Origin: Candidatus Hydrogenedentota bacterium
GTDB lineage: Bacteria > Hydrogenedentota > Hydrogenedentia > Hydrogenedentales > SLHB01
Assembly (NCBI GenBank): GCA_013349485.1
Contig: DUZM01000211.1
Location: 1 to 6,777 of the forward strand
Reading direction: 5' to 3'
Length of the DNA: 6,777 bases
The notes under the pieces were generated by a model, which saw only the letters and a list, made by a program, of their open reading frames with translations, searched no databases and was not told where the DNA came from. Position numbers and translations under genes: made by a program. The stretch's first letter is position 1; every line of letters begins with the position of its first letter. This document shows positions 1-6,174 of this stretch, one piece after another.

Positions 1-1941
1 GCATATCGTCTGCGCCAGCGATTACAGGTGACCGGTTCTGACGTTCTGGTCGGTGTGAGCGTATCCGTTCAGGAAGCAGCCCCGGTGTTCGTCGAGGACC
101 CCAAGCCTAAGAAGGCAGCAGTAGTGCTTGATGTTGCGAGACCTCTTACAAAGCGAGAGGTGAAAGTGGTTCTAGAGCAGGCGGGCGAGGCCTGCGGCGT
201 GTCTCCGGCGAATATCACCCTCACCACAACGGAGGGAATCGCGCTGCATGCGCCGCCGCAGGACATTTCTGAGAGTGACGCCGCAGAAGGGGCACGCGCG
301 CGTCGCTTGTTTCCGCTGAAACACGCCAACGCGAAGGAGCTGGCGGACGGGCTTGCCGAGATGGGGCTATCCGAGGTAGACCTGGCCGCTGACGAGGCGT
401 CAAACACGCTTGCTGTTTCAGCGCCTGTGAAGCGAATGGATGGGATCGAGAAACTGATCGGCATGATGGACACGGGGCAGAGGGTACGATCCAATGAGGT
501 CACTGTTTTTAGGGTCGATCCCGCCGAACGGGAAAGGGCCGCCATCAGCGGCCTCTCATCAGAGTATGCATCCGAGAGAGATGAGCAAATCACAGTAGAT
601 TTTTCGGAAGTCGCTGAGCGCATTGTTGCCGGCCGTGGACTCGTTGATGAGCCGACTGGCCGAGTGTTCGCTGCGGGCTCGACAGATGATGTCGAGACGT
701 TGATTGCTGAGGTCAATGAACTGCTGGGCCAGCTTCAGGACGAGGATTGGTGGTTGCGGAAGTTGGCCGTGCAGGAGTTGGCTTCCCTGGCCGAGGGGAT
801 CGCGTCACCAGAATTTCAGAAGGTGGGCGGCGACTTCGACCTGTTACCCCGCGTCATCGACGCGTTGAAAGACGAGGATGCGCGCGGGCGGGCGGCCGCG
901 GCCGAAGCGCTGGGGACTATGGGCGACGCGCGCGCCGTCAAGTACCTCGTGGCGGCGTTGAAGGAAGAGGACGCGGGTGTGCGGGAGGCAGCGGCCGAAG
1001 CGTTGGCGCGGTTCGATGATCCCGACGTGATGCGCTATCTGCGGTATGCCGCTCAGGACGAGTATGAGGTATTGCGGTTGGGTGCGATCACGGCCCTGGG
1101 AAGAATCGGCAATAAAGAAGCCGTGGAATTGCTGCTCGGGCAGTTCAGACAGGCCGGCCCAGAAGCGCTGCGGCGCGCCGCTGTCGCGGCTTTGGCGCAA
1201 GTTCCCACGGACGTTGTCATCGAACCACTCACAGCAGCGTTGCGCGATGCGGACGAGAAGGTTGTTGGCGGCGCGGTGGACGCGTTGGGGATGGTTGGCG
1301 AGGAACATGCACGACGTGCCTTGATCGTCTTTCTCGACACACATTCGCCGTCGGAGTATGCAAGCTGGAAAGCCATCAAGGCGCTGGCGGCGTTTGCGGG
1401 CGACGACACAACGCAAACGCTCGTCCGCGCGTTGCGCCATCCGAGCTATCGCGTGCGCAGCGAGGCCGCGCAGGTCCTTGAACGGCGCAAGTACGTGCCT
1501 GAGACCGCCGCGGATCAGGCAGGTTTTTATGTAACGCTAGGCAACTGGGACGTGGCGGCGACGCTCGGCGAGGCCGCCGTGCCGCCGCTCGAGGCCGCAC
1601 TTGAGGCGGATGACCGAGAAGTCCGGAATAGCGCAGCGCGCGTGTTGGGCGCGATCGGCGATCGAGCAGCCGTCAAGTCGTTATGTATGCTCCTGCAAGA
1701 TGAATCAGTCAAGGTGCGAGTGGCGGCCGTCGAAGCGCTTGGGCATATCAGCGATCCGGCTGCCCTCGAGCCCCTTATCGTAACCCTCAGGGACTCGAAT
1801 TACGAGGTGCGAATGGGCGTCGCGCGTGCTTTGGGCCGCATTGGCCATCCAGACGCTATCGAGCCACTATGCGCGGCGTTGAAGGACCTGAACGGGTATG
1901 TACGAGACGAGGCCGGTGACGTGCTTAAGGGACATGGGTAA
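1..1941 (+). CDS. FliF/YscJ-like and secretin-N-like domain protein with C-terminal HEAT repeats (5' partial, frameshifted at 3' end)
   Basis: The reading frame is open from base 1, so the start lies upstream. A GTG at 28 is possible but has no Shine-Dalgarno site, and the codons before it fit the domain. Residues below count from that GTG. Residues 1-73 resemble the second ring-building domain of FliF/YscJ: a VSVSV strand, a PVFVEDPKPKKAAVVLDV stretch, LTKREV, then GVSPANITLTT and EG, the pattern FliF shows as P-x-x-F-V-x-E-x3-P-x-x-A. Residues 93-150 look like a secretin N domain (PLKHANAKELADGL, then ADEASNTLAVSA, ending LIGMMDTG). Residues 190-235 may be a second, degenerate copy. From about 239 to the end are HEAT/PBS-lyase-type helical repeats with recurring ALGRIG-type turns, including a variant GNWDVAATLGEAAVPPLEAAL near 505-525. 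Such repeats usually bind proteins. The frame ends at TAA 1939-1941 in the middle of a repeat, and the repeats continue in the +1 frame. The cellular role is unknown; a ring-associated scaffold is inference. Confidence 0.8.
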   Translation, partial: AYRLRQRLQVTGSDVLVGVSVSVQEAAPVFVEDPKPKKAAVVLDVARPLTKREVKVVLEQAGEACGVSPANITLTTTEGIALHAPPQDISESDAAEGARARRLFPLKHANAKELADGLAEMGLSEVDLAADEASNTLAVSAPVKRMDGIEKLIGMMDTGQRVRSNEVTVFRVDPAERERAAISGLSSEYASERDEQITVDFSEVAERIVAGRGLVDEPTGRVFAAGSTDDVETLIAEVNELLGQLQDEDWWLRKLAVQELASLAEGIASPEFQKVGGDFDLLPRVIDALKDEDARGRAAAAEALGTMGDARAVKYLVAALKEEDAGVREAAAEALARFDDPDVMRYLRYAAQDEYEVLRLGAITALGRIGNKEAVELLLGQFRQAGPEALRRAAVAALAQVPTDVVIEPLTAALRDADEKVVGGAVDALGMVGEEHARRALIVFLDTHSPSEYASWKAIKALAAFAGDDTTQTLVRALRHPSYRVRSEAAQVLERRKYVPETAADQAGFYVTLGNWDVAATLGEAAVPPLEAALEADDREVRNSAARVLGAIGDRAAVKSLCMLLQDESVKVRVAAVEALGHISDPAALEPLIVTLRDSNYEVRMGVARALGRIGHPDAIEPLCAALKDLNGYVRDEAGDVLKGHG

Positions 1942-2155
1942 TCCACAGGCGGTTAAGCCTTTGAGCGCCCTCCTCGAGCAAGGAGGTCCTGAAGAGAGTA
2001 AGGCGTGGGCAGTAAGAGTTCTTTCCGAGATTGGCGGCGAGGAGGTCATCGCGTTCCTGGATCAATACGCTGCGGAACACGCCAACACGGACATCGGCAC
2101 GTACGCCAGAGAACAGGTGGATAGACTTGTACAGGCGGCGGCCGCCCCGGAGTAG
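1934..2155 (+). pseudogene. Out-of-frame C-terminal end of the HEAT-repeat protein
   Basis: This +1-frame segment encodes MGNPQAVKPLSALLEQ and onward, about 73 residues ending QAAAAPE at TAG 2153-2155. It carries on the HEAT periodicity exactly where the upstream frame stops. The upstream frame ends DVLKGHG-stop, whereas repeats elsewhere read ALGRIGHPDAIEPL. Removing one G from 1929-1931, or the C at 1933, gives DVLKDMGNP or DVLKGMGNP and restores a normal repeat. The segment therefore belongs to the preceding gene, which would end at 2155. The ATG at 1934 overlaps the TAA at 1939, so coupled reinitiation is conceivable, but the nearest AAGGG ends only two bases before that ATG, too close for a normal ribosome site. 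A sequencing or assembly indel or a recent mutation is most likely; programmed frameshifting is possible but not shown. The final repeat and an acidic tail with a YAREQVDRLV helix look like a natural C-terminus. Confidence 0.72.
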
Positions 2156-2189
2156 CCGCGGTAGGTAGTGCCTGTCGCCGCGTGTATGC

Positions 2190-2214
2190 GGGGAGATTCC
2201 CGCTTGCGCGGGGA
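2190..2214. repeat. Short GC palindrome, extragenic dispersed-repeat type
   Basis: The arms GCGGGGA, TTCCCGC and GCGGGGA lie in tandem. TTCCCGC (2197-2203) pairs with GCGGGGA (2208-2214) across a TTGC loop, with one G-U pair; GCGGG just upstream can pair with the same middle arm. The context TTCCCGC-TTGC-GCGGGGAGTGACG matches the widespread bacterial palindromic repeat whose minus-strand translation reads like VIPAKAGIQ; here it reads SLPAQAGIS. It sits 35 bases after the HEAT gene stop and could act as a weak terminator or RNA-stabilising hairpin, but no T-run follows. The rest of the 2156-2333 gap shows nothing recognisable. Confidence 0.55.
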
Positions 2215-2333
2215 GTGACGAGAAGGGGTGTGGAACTTCCTGACAGCCCGCCTGCAATCCCTATCGGCCACTCGCTTGTGGGCCGGGACAGTGACACGTT
2301 CGCTTCATACTGTCGCGGTTTCTTGGCTCGCCG

Positions 2334-2675
2334 TCATCCCATTATGGGTTTCTCGAATTCCTGACCGCAGTAGAGACATCGCCAGTGTTTCGAGGAGGAG
2401 ACGCGGCCGCAGGACGGGCACGTGAGGCCGACTTCGGTCATGCGGCCGTCCTCGACGCCGTCGCGCATGTCGACCTCGTAGGCTTTGCGTTCGAGGTCGG
2501 CGTCGGCGACCTCGATCCGTTCGCGCATGAGTTCCCAGAGCGCCTGATTGAGGAGCATGAGGCGCTGTACTTGATATTCGAGGTCTTTGATTCGCCGCCC
2601 ATAGTCAGGCTGGGCGCCGGCGGGGGAGATTCCCGAGCCCATGTTCGTGTCGCTCGCCGGAAAGAATCCCATCAT
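2334..2675 (-). CDS. Small coiled-coil zinc-ribbon protein
   Basis: This encodes 113 residues. Residues 1-25 are a Gly/Pro/Ser-rich, probably disordered leader. About 27-66 form a charged amphipathic helix, likely coiled coil (RRIKDLEYQVQRLMLLNQAL, then WELMRERIEVADADLERK). The segment around 70-78, DMRDGVEDG, is a short acidic linker. The C-terminus is a zinc ribbon with Cys86, Cys89, Cys100 and Cys103 in CxxC-x10-CxxC spacing. No enzyme motif, signal peptide or membrane segment is seen, so it is probably a cytoplasmic protein- or nucleic-acid-binding adaptor; the actual function is unknown. The frame stays open to 2948, but I chose ATG 2675: it has AGGGAGA seven bases upstream, and the next upstream ATG (2703-2705) falls inside the predicted -10 box and has no ribosome site. 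ATG 2672 is an alternative. The gene is divergent from the small ORF at 2818. Confidence 0.75.
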   Translation of the reverse strand: MMGFFPASDTNMGSGISPAGAQPDYGRRIKDLEYQVQRLMLLNQALWELMRERIEVADADLERKAYEVDMRDGVEDGRMTEVGLTCPSCGRVSSSKHWRCLYCGQEFEKPIMG

Positions 2676-2703
2676 GATGCTGTCTCCCTGTCGCTGCGAT
2701 TTC

Positions 2704-2732
2704 ATTCTGCGCTTGCCGGCCGCACGAGTCAA
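2704..2732 (-). promoter_or_regulatory. Probable sigma70-type promoter of the zinc-ribbon gene
   Basis: On the minus strand TTGACT (plus-strand positions 2727-2732) is followed by exactly 17 bases and then CAGAAT (2704-2709). These match five of six and four of six consensus bases. Transcription would begin around 2695-2698, giving a leader of about 20 bases that carries the AGGGAGA ribosome site before ATG 2675. This promoter also argues against an upstream start for the gene. Confidence 0.5.
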
Positions 2733-2748
2733 GTTGGCTGCTACGGAC

Positions 2749-2779
2749 TCGACAAGGGCGTGTAGGGGCAGGGTATAAT
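2749..2779 (+). promoter_or_regulatory. Probable sigma70-type promoter of the 45-codon ORF
   Basis: There is a perfect TATAAT at 2774-2779. TCGACA at 2749-2754 is the best -35 match (five of six), with a 19-base spacer; GACAAG at 2751-2756 gives a 17-base spacer but a poorer match. The start site would be near 2786, leaving a leader of about 30 bases with an AAGGAGG site. The promoter lies back to back with that of the zinc-ribbon gene, 16 bases between the two -35 boxes, so one regulator could affect both. Confidence 0.55.
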
Positions 2780-2801
2780 GCGCGGCATCGCTTGGCAACC
2801 G

Positions 2802-2808
2802 AAGGAGG
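2802..2808 (+). promoter_or_regulatory. Consensus Shine-Dalgarno site of the 45-codon ORF
   Basis: AAGGAGG lies nine bases before ATG 2818. It is the strongest ribosome-binding site in the window and is the main reason to accept such a short ORF as a gene. Confidence 0.65.
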
Positions 2809-2817
2809 AAAACGTCA

Positions 2818-2955
2818 ATGACCCATTTGAAGCGCATTACGGTGGTGAAGGGCGAGGACGACATCACCGAAGTCCTCCCAGTCCTCGATCGAGTTTTCGG
2901 CTTTGTGCTCGAGCTGGTTGACGTCAAGGGAAAAGACGCCGACGCCACAACCTGA
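2818..2955 (+). CDS. Small hypothetical protein, 45 residues
   Basis: ATG 2818 to TGA 2953-2955 encodes MTHLKRITVVKGEDDITEVL and 25 further residues ending KGKDADATT. The pattern is a short basic strand (LKRITVVK), an acidic turn (GEDD), a hydrophobic stretch (ITEVLPVLDRVFGFVLELVDV) and a charged tail. The central stretch is too interrupted by charges to be a clear membrane helix; a small beta-alpha-beta or helical fold is more likely. There is no Cys and no known motif, and I do not recognise a family. Support comes from signals: a perfect TATAAT at 2774, a consensus AAGGAGG nine bases before the ATG, and a strong hairpin 62 bases after the stop, which together make a compact monocistronic unit. 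The opposite-strand frame through this region is low-complexity Ser/Thr-rich and looks like a shadow. It is divergent from the zinc-ribbon gene. Confidence 0.62.
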   Translation: MTHLKRITVVKGEDDITEVLPVLDRVFGFVLELVDVKGKDADATT

Positions 2956-3016
2956 ATCGAGTCGCAGGCAGCTCGAGCGAAGGGTGTCCGGGTCGGATCG
3001 CCGTCACGTCTTCGAG

Positions 3017-3049
3017 GGGGCCGGCTTGTCTGCTCCGTAGGCCGGCCCC
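3017..3049 (+). terminator. Strong GC hairpin, possible terminator of the small ORF
   Basis: GGGGCCGGC (3017-3025) pairs perfectly with GCCGGCCCC (3041-3049), nine base pairs around a 15-base loop. It begins 62 bases past the small ORF stop. No T-run follows (GCGCCGCGTC), so it is not a classic intrinsic terminator; it may be a T-less terminator, a Rho-associated pause or a 3'-end stabiliser. It is symmetric and could act on either strand. Confidence 0.4.
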
Positions 3050-3063
3050 GCGCCGCGTCAAGA

Positions 3064-3092
3064 TTGAAATCGCACCGGGAAGAGGGTAGTTT
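3064..3092 (+). promoter_or_regulatory. Weak candidate promoter for the sensor gene
   Basis: TTGAAA (3064-3069) is followed after 17 bases by TAGTTT (3087-3092). The -35 matches five of six bases but the -10 only three of six, so the call is tentative. It lies after the hairpin, as expected for a promoter of the gene at 3171, and would leave a leader of about 70 bases. Confidence 0.25.
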
Positions 3093-3170
3093 CGTACTTG
3101 GGCCGTTTGGGGAGGTCCGGTTCGACCCATCGTGACAGTTTTTCGAGGGCCACAGAAAGGTAGGTGGTTC

Positions 3171-4220
3171 ATGGCACAGGCTTCAGACTCGCGCAAGCTG
3201 CTGGGCGATATCCTGGTCGAGGAGGGGGCGCTTACGCAAGAACAGGCGGACGCGGCCTTTGCGGAACAGGCGGAAACGGGCGGGTTCCTGGGCCAGGTGC
3301 TCATTGAGATGGGCTATATCGATCAAGCGTCGCTCACGGCGTTTTTGGCAAAGTATTGCCGGATCCCCTATTTAAGCCTGCTTAATTGCCTGGTGGACGA
3401 GACGCTGCTGGTGCTCGTGCCGAAGGAAATCTGCCTCAAGCACCGGCTGTTGCCCATTGACAAACTCGGCAAGAATCTCACGATTGCCATTGTCAATCCG
3501 TTGAATAAGGAGGCCGTCGAGGAAGTCCGCGCGCTGTGTCCCGACCTGCGCGTCAAACCCGTCGTGTGCGACTGGGGGCATTTCAAGACGGTTGCGGAGC
3601 AATTATTCAAGGAGAAGCTGGACGATACGGCGGGCGGGCAGGCGGCGCAGGCCGCGTGTCCGCAGGCGGAGGCCTCCGCGCCGCCGATGGGCGCGGCCGA
3701 CGGGGCCGTGGGGCAAGGCGGGATGTCCGGGGAGGCGGCCGACCTCGCGGCACAGGAAATGGTCGCCGTTGCCGAAAACAGCATGTACGACACGTACGAG
3801 GTGCTTTCGCGGAAGGTGGCGCTTTTCAAAGGCCTGTCCCCGGAGTCGGTGGCGGCGATTTTTGCCAGCGGGATGACGAAAGAGTTCGCGGAAGGGCACA
3901 CGATCTTCGAGAAAGGCGATACGAGTTCCGAGCTTTACGTTATTCTGGGCGGGAGCGTAACGATCCGGGATGGGGCGCGCGTGATTGATATGCTGTCGAG
4001 CGGGGAGATGTTCGGCGAAATGGCGCTGGTCAGCGATAAGCCGCGCAGCGCGGCGGCGGTGGCGGAGGAGACGACGAGCGCATTTGTTCTGACGGAGGAC
4101 ATCTTCCAGCGGCTGATGACCAAGCGGGTCGCCATCCAGTTGTTGTTGAATATGCTGGGCATCATGGCCCAACGACTACTGGCCGCGAACGAGCAACTAG
4201 CCGGAGTCGAGCAAACCTGA
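3171..4220 (+). CDS. MshEN/GspE N-terminal domain fused to a cyclic-nucleotide-binding domain
   Basis: This encodes 349 residues, cytoplasmic, with no signal peptide or membrane helix. Residues 8-62 hold the tandem MshEN motif: LLGDILVEEGALTQEQADAA, then FLGQVLIEMGYIDQASL after a short spacer. In MshE this motif binds cyclic di-GMP. Here the usual Arg of the first RLG is Leu, so binding is plausible but unproven. Residues 66-147 complete the GspE-N fold (PYLSLL, LVPKEICLKHRLLPID, LTIAIVNPLN). Residues 150-205 are an Ala/Gly-rich linker. Residues 213-345 form a cyclic-nucleotide-binding domain: VALFKGLSPE, a beta barrel with the IFEKGDTSSELYVILGGSV segment, and a phosphate-binding cassette with Gly282, Glu283, Arg292 and Ser293. 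Arg-Ser is as in CRP, so nucleotide binding is likely. No Walker motif, kinase or DNA-binding HTH follows; it ends in a helix. ATG 3171 was chosen over GTG 3132 because AAAGG and AGGTGG precede it. The likely role is a second-messenger input for a secretion, pilus or envelope process; the partner is unknown. Confidence 0.82.
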   Translation: MAQASDSRKLLGDILVEEGALTQEQADAAFAEQAETGGFLGQVLIEMGYIDQASLTAFLAKYCRIPYLSLLNCLVDETLLVLVPKEICLKHRLLPIDKLGKNLTIAIVNPLNKEAVEEVRALCPDLRVKPVVCDWGHFKTVAEQLFKEKLDDTAGGQAAQAACPQAEASAPPMGAADGAVGQGGMSGEAADLAAQEMVAVAENSMYDTYEVLSRKVALFKGLSPESVAAIFASGMTKEFAEGHTIFEKGDTSSELYVILGGSVTIRDGARVIDMLSSGEMFGEMALVSDKPRSAAAVAEETTSAFVLTEDIFQRLMTKRVAIQLLLNMLGIMAQRLLAANEQLAGVEQT

Positions 4221-6131
4221 TGCGGGCCTCCAGTGGGACAATTCCTCTTGCATGTCCTTTTCCGCGGCCGAAGGGTCGGTTTCCGTCGGCTCGAGGCCTT
4301 GTTCGGATTGTTCGCTGAGATCCCTTTCGACAATGCGGATCGTTATGTCGGAGACATAGATTTCCGGCGTGGCGGCGGTGCTGGATTCGAGCGATACGAC
4401 CACGCGAAGTTGCTCAGCTCTGAGTGCCAATTCGATATCATCGAGCGCAAAGGTCTGCACCAAGGGTCCGGCGAGATCGAACGCCTGTACGGCAAGCGAA
4501 TGTTGAGTCTCCTGCTCGTCTTGCGTTTCGAGAACGACAAGGATTCTCGTCTTCTCTTCAAGCCCTTGCCGGCAATCGACCCCGACCTCGATTCGGTATT
4601 TGCCTTCCTTGAGCATGAATTCCGGGCTTGAAATGACGGCGTTGCGACGCAGCCGAATGCCGGGGGCCGCGGCGTCTTGCGATGCGGGTTTGCCGTTCTC
4701 GCGCAGGCCGGCAACGTCGAAGCGGTGAATCACCGAGAGCGTTGTCCAAAGCTCCTCGCGCAACGCCTCCGGAAAGTAGTAAGTTTCTTGCAGCGCGTAG
4801 AACTCCTCGAGGTAGGGGGCTTTCCTCACAGGCGACAGGGCGGTATACGTAGTCCTGACGCTTTTCAAGAAGTCGGTTATTCGTTGGCGTCCCTGTGTGT
4901 AGATGCGGTGTCGCGGCAGCACGTCCGCCATTGTGCCGCCCACCACTGGAAACACGACAGGGAACAGCGCAAGCACCGCAATCGTCTTGCGGAACGGGCC
5001 CGGTTCAAGTCTTCTGTAAAGATATGCGGGAGTATCGATGACGAAACACCCGAACAGGGTTGCCACAAAAACACAGTGATAGGTCGCGGTTGCCCAGTGA
5101 ATTACTACATGCTGCGGGAAAAGGAAATGCCAGTAGAACGCCGCAAGGAGCATGAAGAATAACATGTTGGAGGAGTTGTCTCGCGTGTTCCGACGGACAA
5201 AAAGCACGACGGCGAGCATGACGGCGAGCACGGCCGGTGAAAGGTAATACCATTTCTCGATGCGCTCGGCCACAACCTGAAGGTAGGTTCCTATTGTTTC
5301 GGTGTTTAGGAAATGGCCGGGGTCGTATTGCCCGCCATAGTATCCGGCGCCGTGGGTCCTGTCGAGGGTCCGGAAAGCAACGACAGACAGCAGCCATTCC
5401 CCGGCGTTCGCCAAGCCGCCTTTGTGAACGGCGAATAGCGCGTAAAATGAGCCGAATGCGGCTATCGGCGTGATGGCGATTCGGGCCACGTCGCGGAACG
5501 ACAAGGCCTTTCTCTCGAGGTAGTGAACGCCGGCGAGAAGGATGCCCGTCTCGATGTGCCATTGCCAATAATTCCAGCAGGCCAAGAAGTACGAAACTAC
5601 GGTGATAACCAGGAGGGCTTTGCGGGAGGTCCGGAGATAATAGAGGTAGGCCAATACGGCACCAAGCGAGAACAGTCTGCCGTATCCGCTGGCGTGGATG
5701 GATGTTGCCGATACGACGAAGGCCGGGCACAGACTTAGGTAGAGTAGAGCGCACAGCGCGATCCAGCGTTGCCGGAAAACCGCTCGAACCAGGAAGTAGA
5801 ATAAGAGAAGCGCAACGGTTCTTGCAGCCAGACCCGCCATCTGGAGGTCGTTTATGCTGAAGCCGGCTTTGATCAAAGCGACGGCGAGAAGCTGGAACAT
5901 CGCGGGGTCGTGGCCCAGGTAGACCAAATGGCGATGGATCTCCCAAATGGGTCGCTCGGCGAGCTCGGCGGCGAATCGATGCACCTTTAGCACCGAGGGT
6001 TTTTTCCCGACGCCGTACCATTGAACCACGTCCTCAGGAAGCAGTTGGGAAAGCCCCAGGTACACGTACACGGCAAGGACAAGAACGACGAGCCCGGCGT
6101 GCAACGCGCGTAGCCGTTTCTCGTTTCCCAT
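4197..6131 (-). CDS. Polytopic membrane protein, GT-C/PMT-like glycosyltransferase candidate with beta-rich C-terminal domain
   Basis: This encodes 644 residues. Residues 12-28 form the first membrane helix (LVVLVLAVYVYLGL). A loop of about 45 residues follows, with the motif HRHLVYLGHDPAMFQLLAVA. Roughly eight to ten more helices run to about residue 400 (for example TVALLLFYFLVRAVF, LLVITVVSYFLACW, AVLAVMLAVVLFV, TIAVLALFPVVFPVV). A first extramembrane loop with acidic residues, followed by helices of the sort seen in ArnT/PMT proteins, suggests a lipid-linked sugar transferase; no decisive catalytic motif is visible, so this is inference. Residues 405-644 are soluble: a mixed helical part, then from about 493 to 602 a beta-sandwich-like region (KYRIEVGVDC, TRILVVLET, IYVSDITIRIV), then an acidic tail. 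ATG 6131 was preferred because GGAG sits seven bases upstream; ATG 6137 is too close to it, and ATG 6227 would overlap the upstream gene by 53 bases. The gene follows the YbhN-like gene by 43 bases, probably in one operon. Confidence 0.68.
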   Translation of the reverse strand: MGNEKRLRALHAGLVVLVLAVYVYLGLSQLLPEDVVQWYGVGKKPSVLKVHRFAAELAERPIWEIHRHLVYLGHDPAMFQLLAVALIKAGFSINDLQMAGLAARTVALLLFYFLVRAVFRQRWIALCALLYLSLCPAFVVSATSIHASGYGRLFSLGAVLAYLYYLRTSRKALLVITVVSYFLACWNYWQWHIETGILLAGVHYLERKALSFRDVARIAITPIAAFGSFYALFAVHKGGLANAGEWLLSVVAFRTLDRTHGAGYYGGQYDPGHFLNTETIGTYLQVVAERIEKWYYLSPAVLAVMLAVVLFVRRNTRDNSSNMLFFMLLAAFYWHFLFPQHVVIHWATATYHCVFVATLFGCFVIDTPAYLYRRLEPGPFRKTIAVLALFPVVFPVVGGTMADVLPRHRIYTQGRQRITDFLKSVRTTYTALSPVRKAPYLEEFYALQETYYFPEALREELWTTLSVIHRFDVAGLRENGKPASQDAAAPGIRLRRNAVISSPEFMLKEGKYRIEVGVDCRQGLEEKTRILVVLETQDEQETQHSLAVQAFDLAGPLVQTFALDDIELALRAEQLRVVVSLESSTAATPEIYVSDITIRIVERDLSEQSEQGLEPTETDPSAAEKDMQEELSHWRPASGLLDSG

Positions 6132-6151
6132 GGCCATTCTCCAACGAACCC

Positions 6152-6173
6152 GGCGCGCGCGGCGCTCCGCGCC
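6152..6173 (-). repeat. GC inverted repeat between the two operon genes
   Basis: GGCGCG (6152-6157) pairs with CGCGCC (6168-6173); alternatively GGCGC (6161-6165) pairs with GCGCC (6169-6173) around a TCC loop. It sits between the stop of the YbhN-like gene (6175) and the GGAG ribosome site (6139-6142). It could partially attenuate transcription or set differential translation of the second gene. No T-run is present. Confidence 0.35.
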
Positions 6174-6174
6174 A

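Noticed and set aside
69..716. 215-codon minus-strand frame opposite the ring/secretin-like region
   Set aside because: It is Ser/Thr/Ala-rich without domain pattern and lies wholly antisense to a clearly coding frame; such shadows are common in GC-rich DNA.
844..1440. 198-codon minus-strand frame opposite the HEAT repeats
   Set aside because: Composition is Arg/Gln/Pro-rich and no motif is visible; the plus-strand HEAT frame explains the region.
2491..2515. Eight-base inverted repeat TCGAGGTC / GACCTCGA with a nine-base loop
   Set aside because: It lies within the zinc-ribbon coding sequence and arises from its repeated Glu/Asp/Ala/Val codons; no regulatory context is visible.
2676..2948. 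N-terminal extension of the zinc-ribbon gene up to 2948
   Set aside because: The extension is low-complexity, covers both promoters and the small ORF, and has no ribosome site; ATG 2675 with AGGGAGA fits better.
5005..6021. 338-codon minus-strand frame in another phase of the membrane-protein gene
   Set aside because: It is very Arg/Pro-rich and lacks the hydrophobic helices present in the overlapping real frame.
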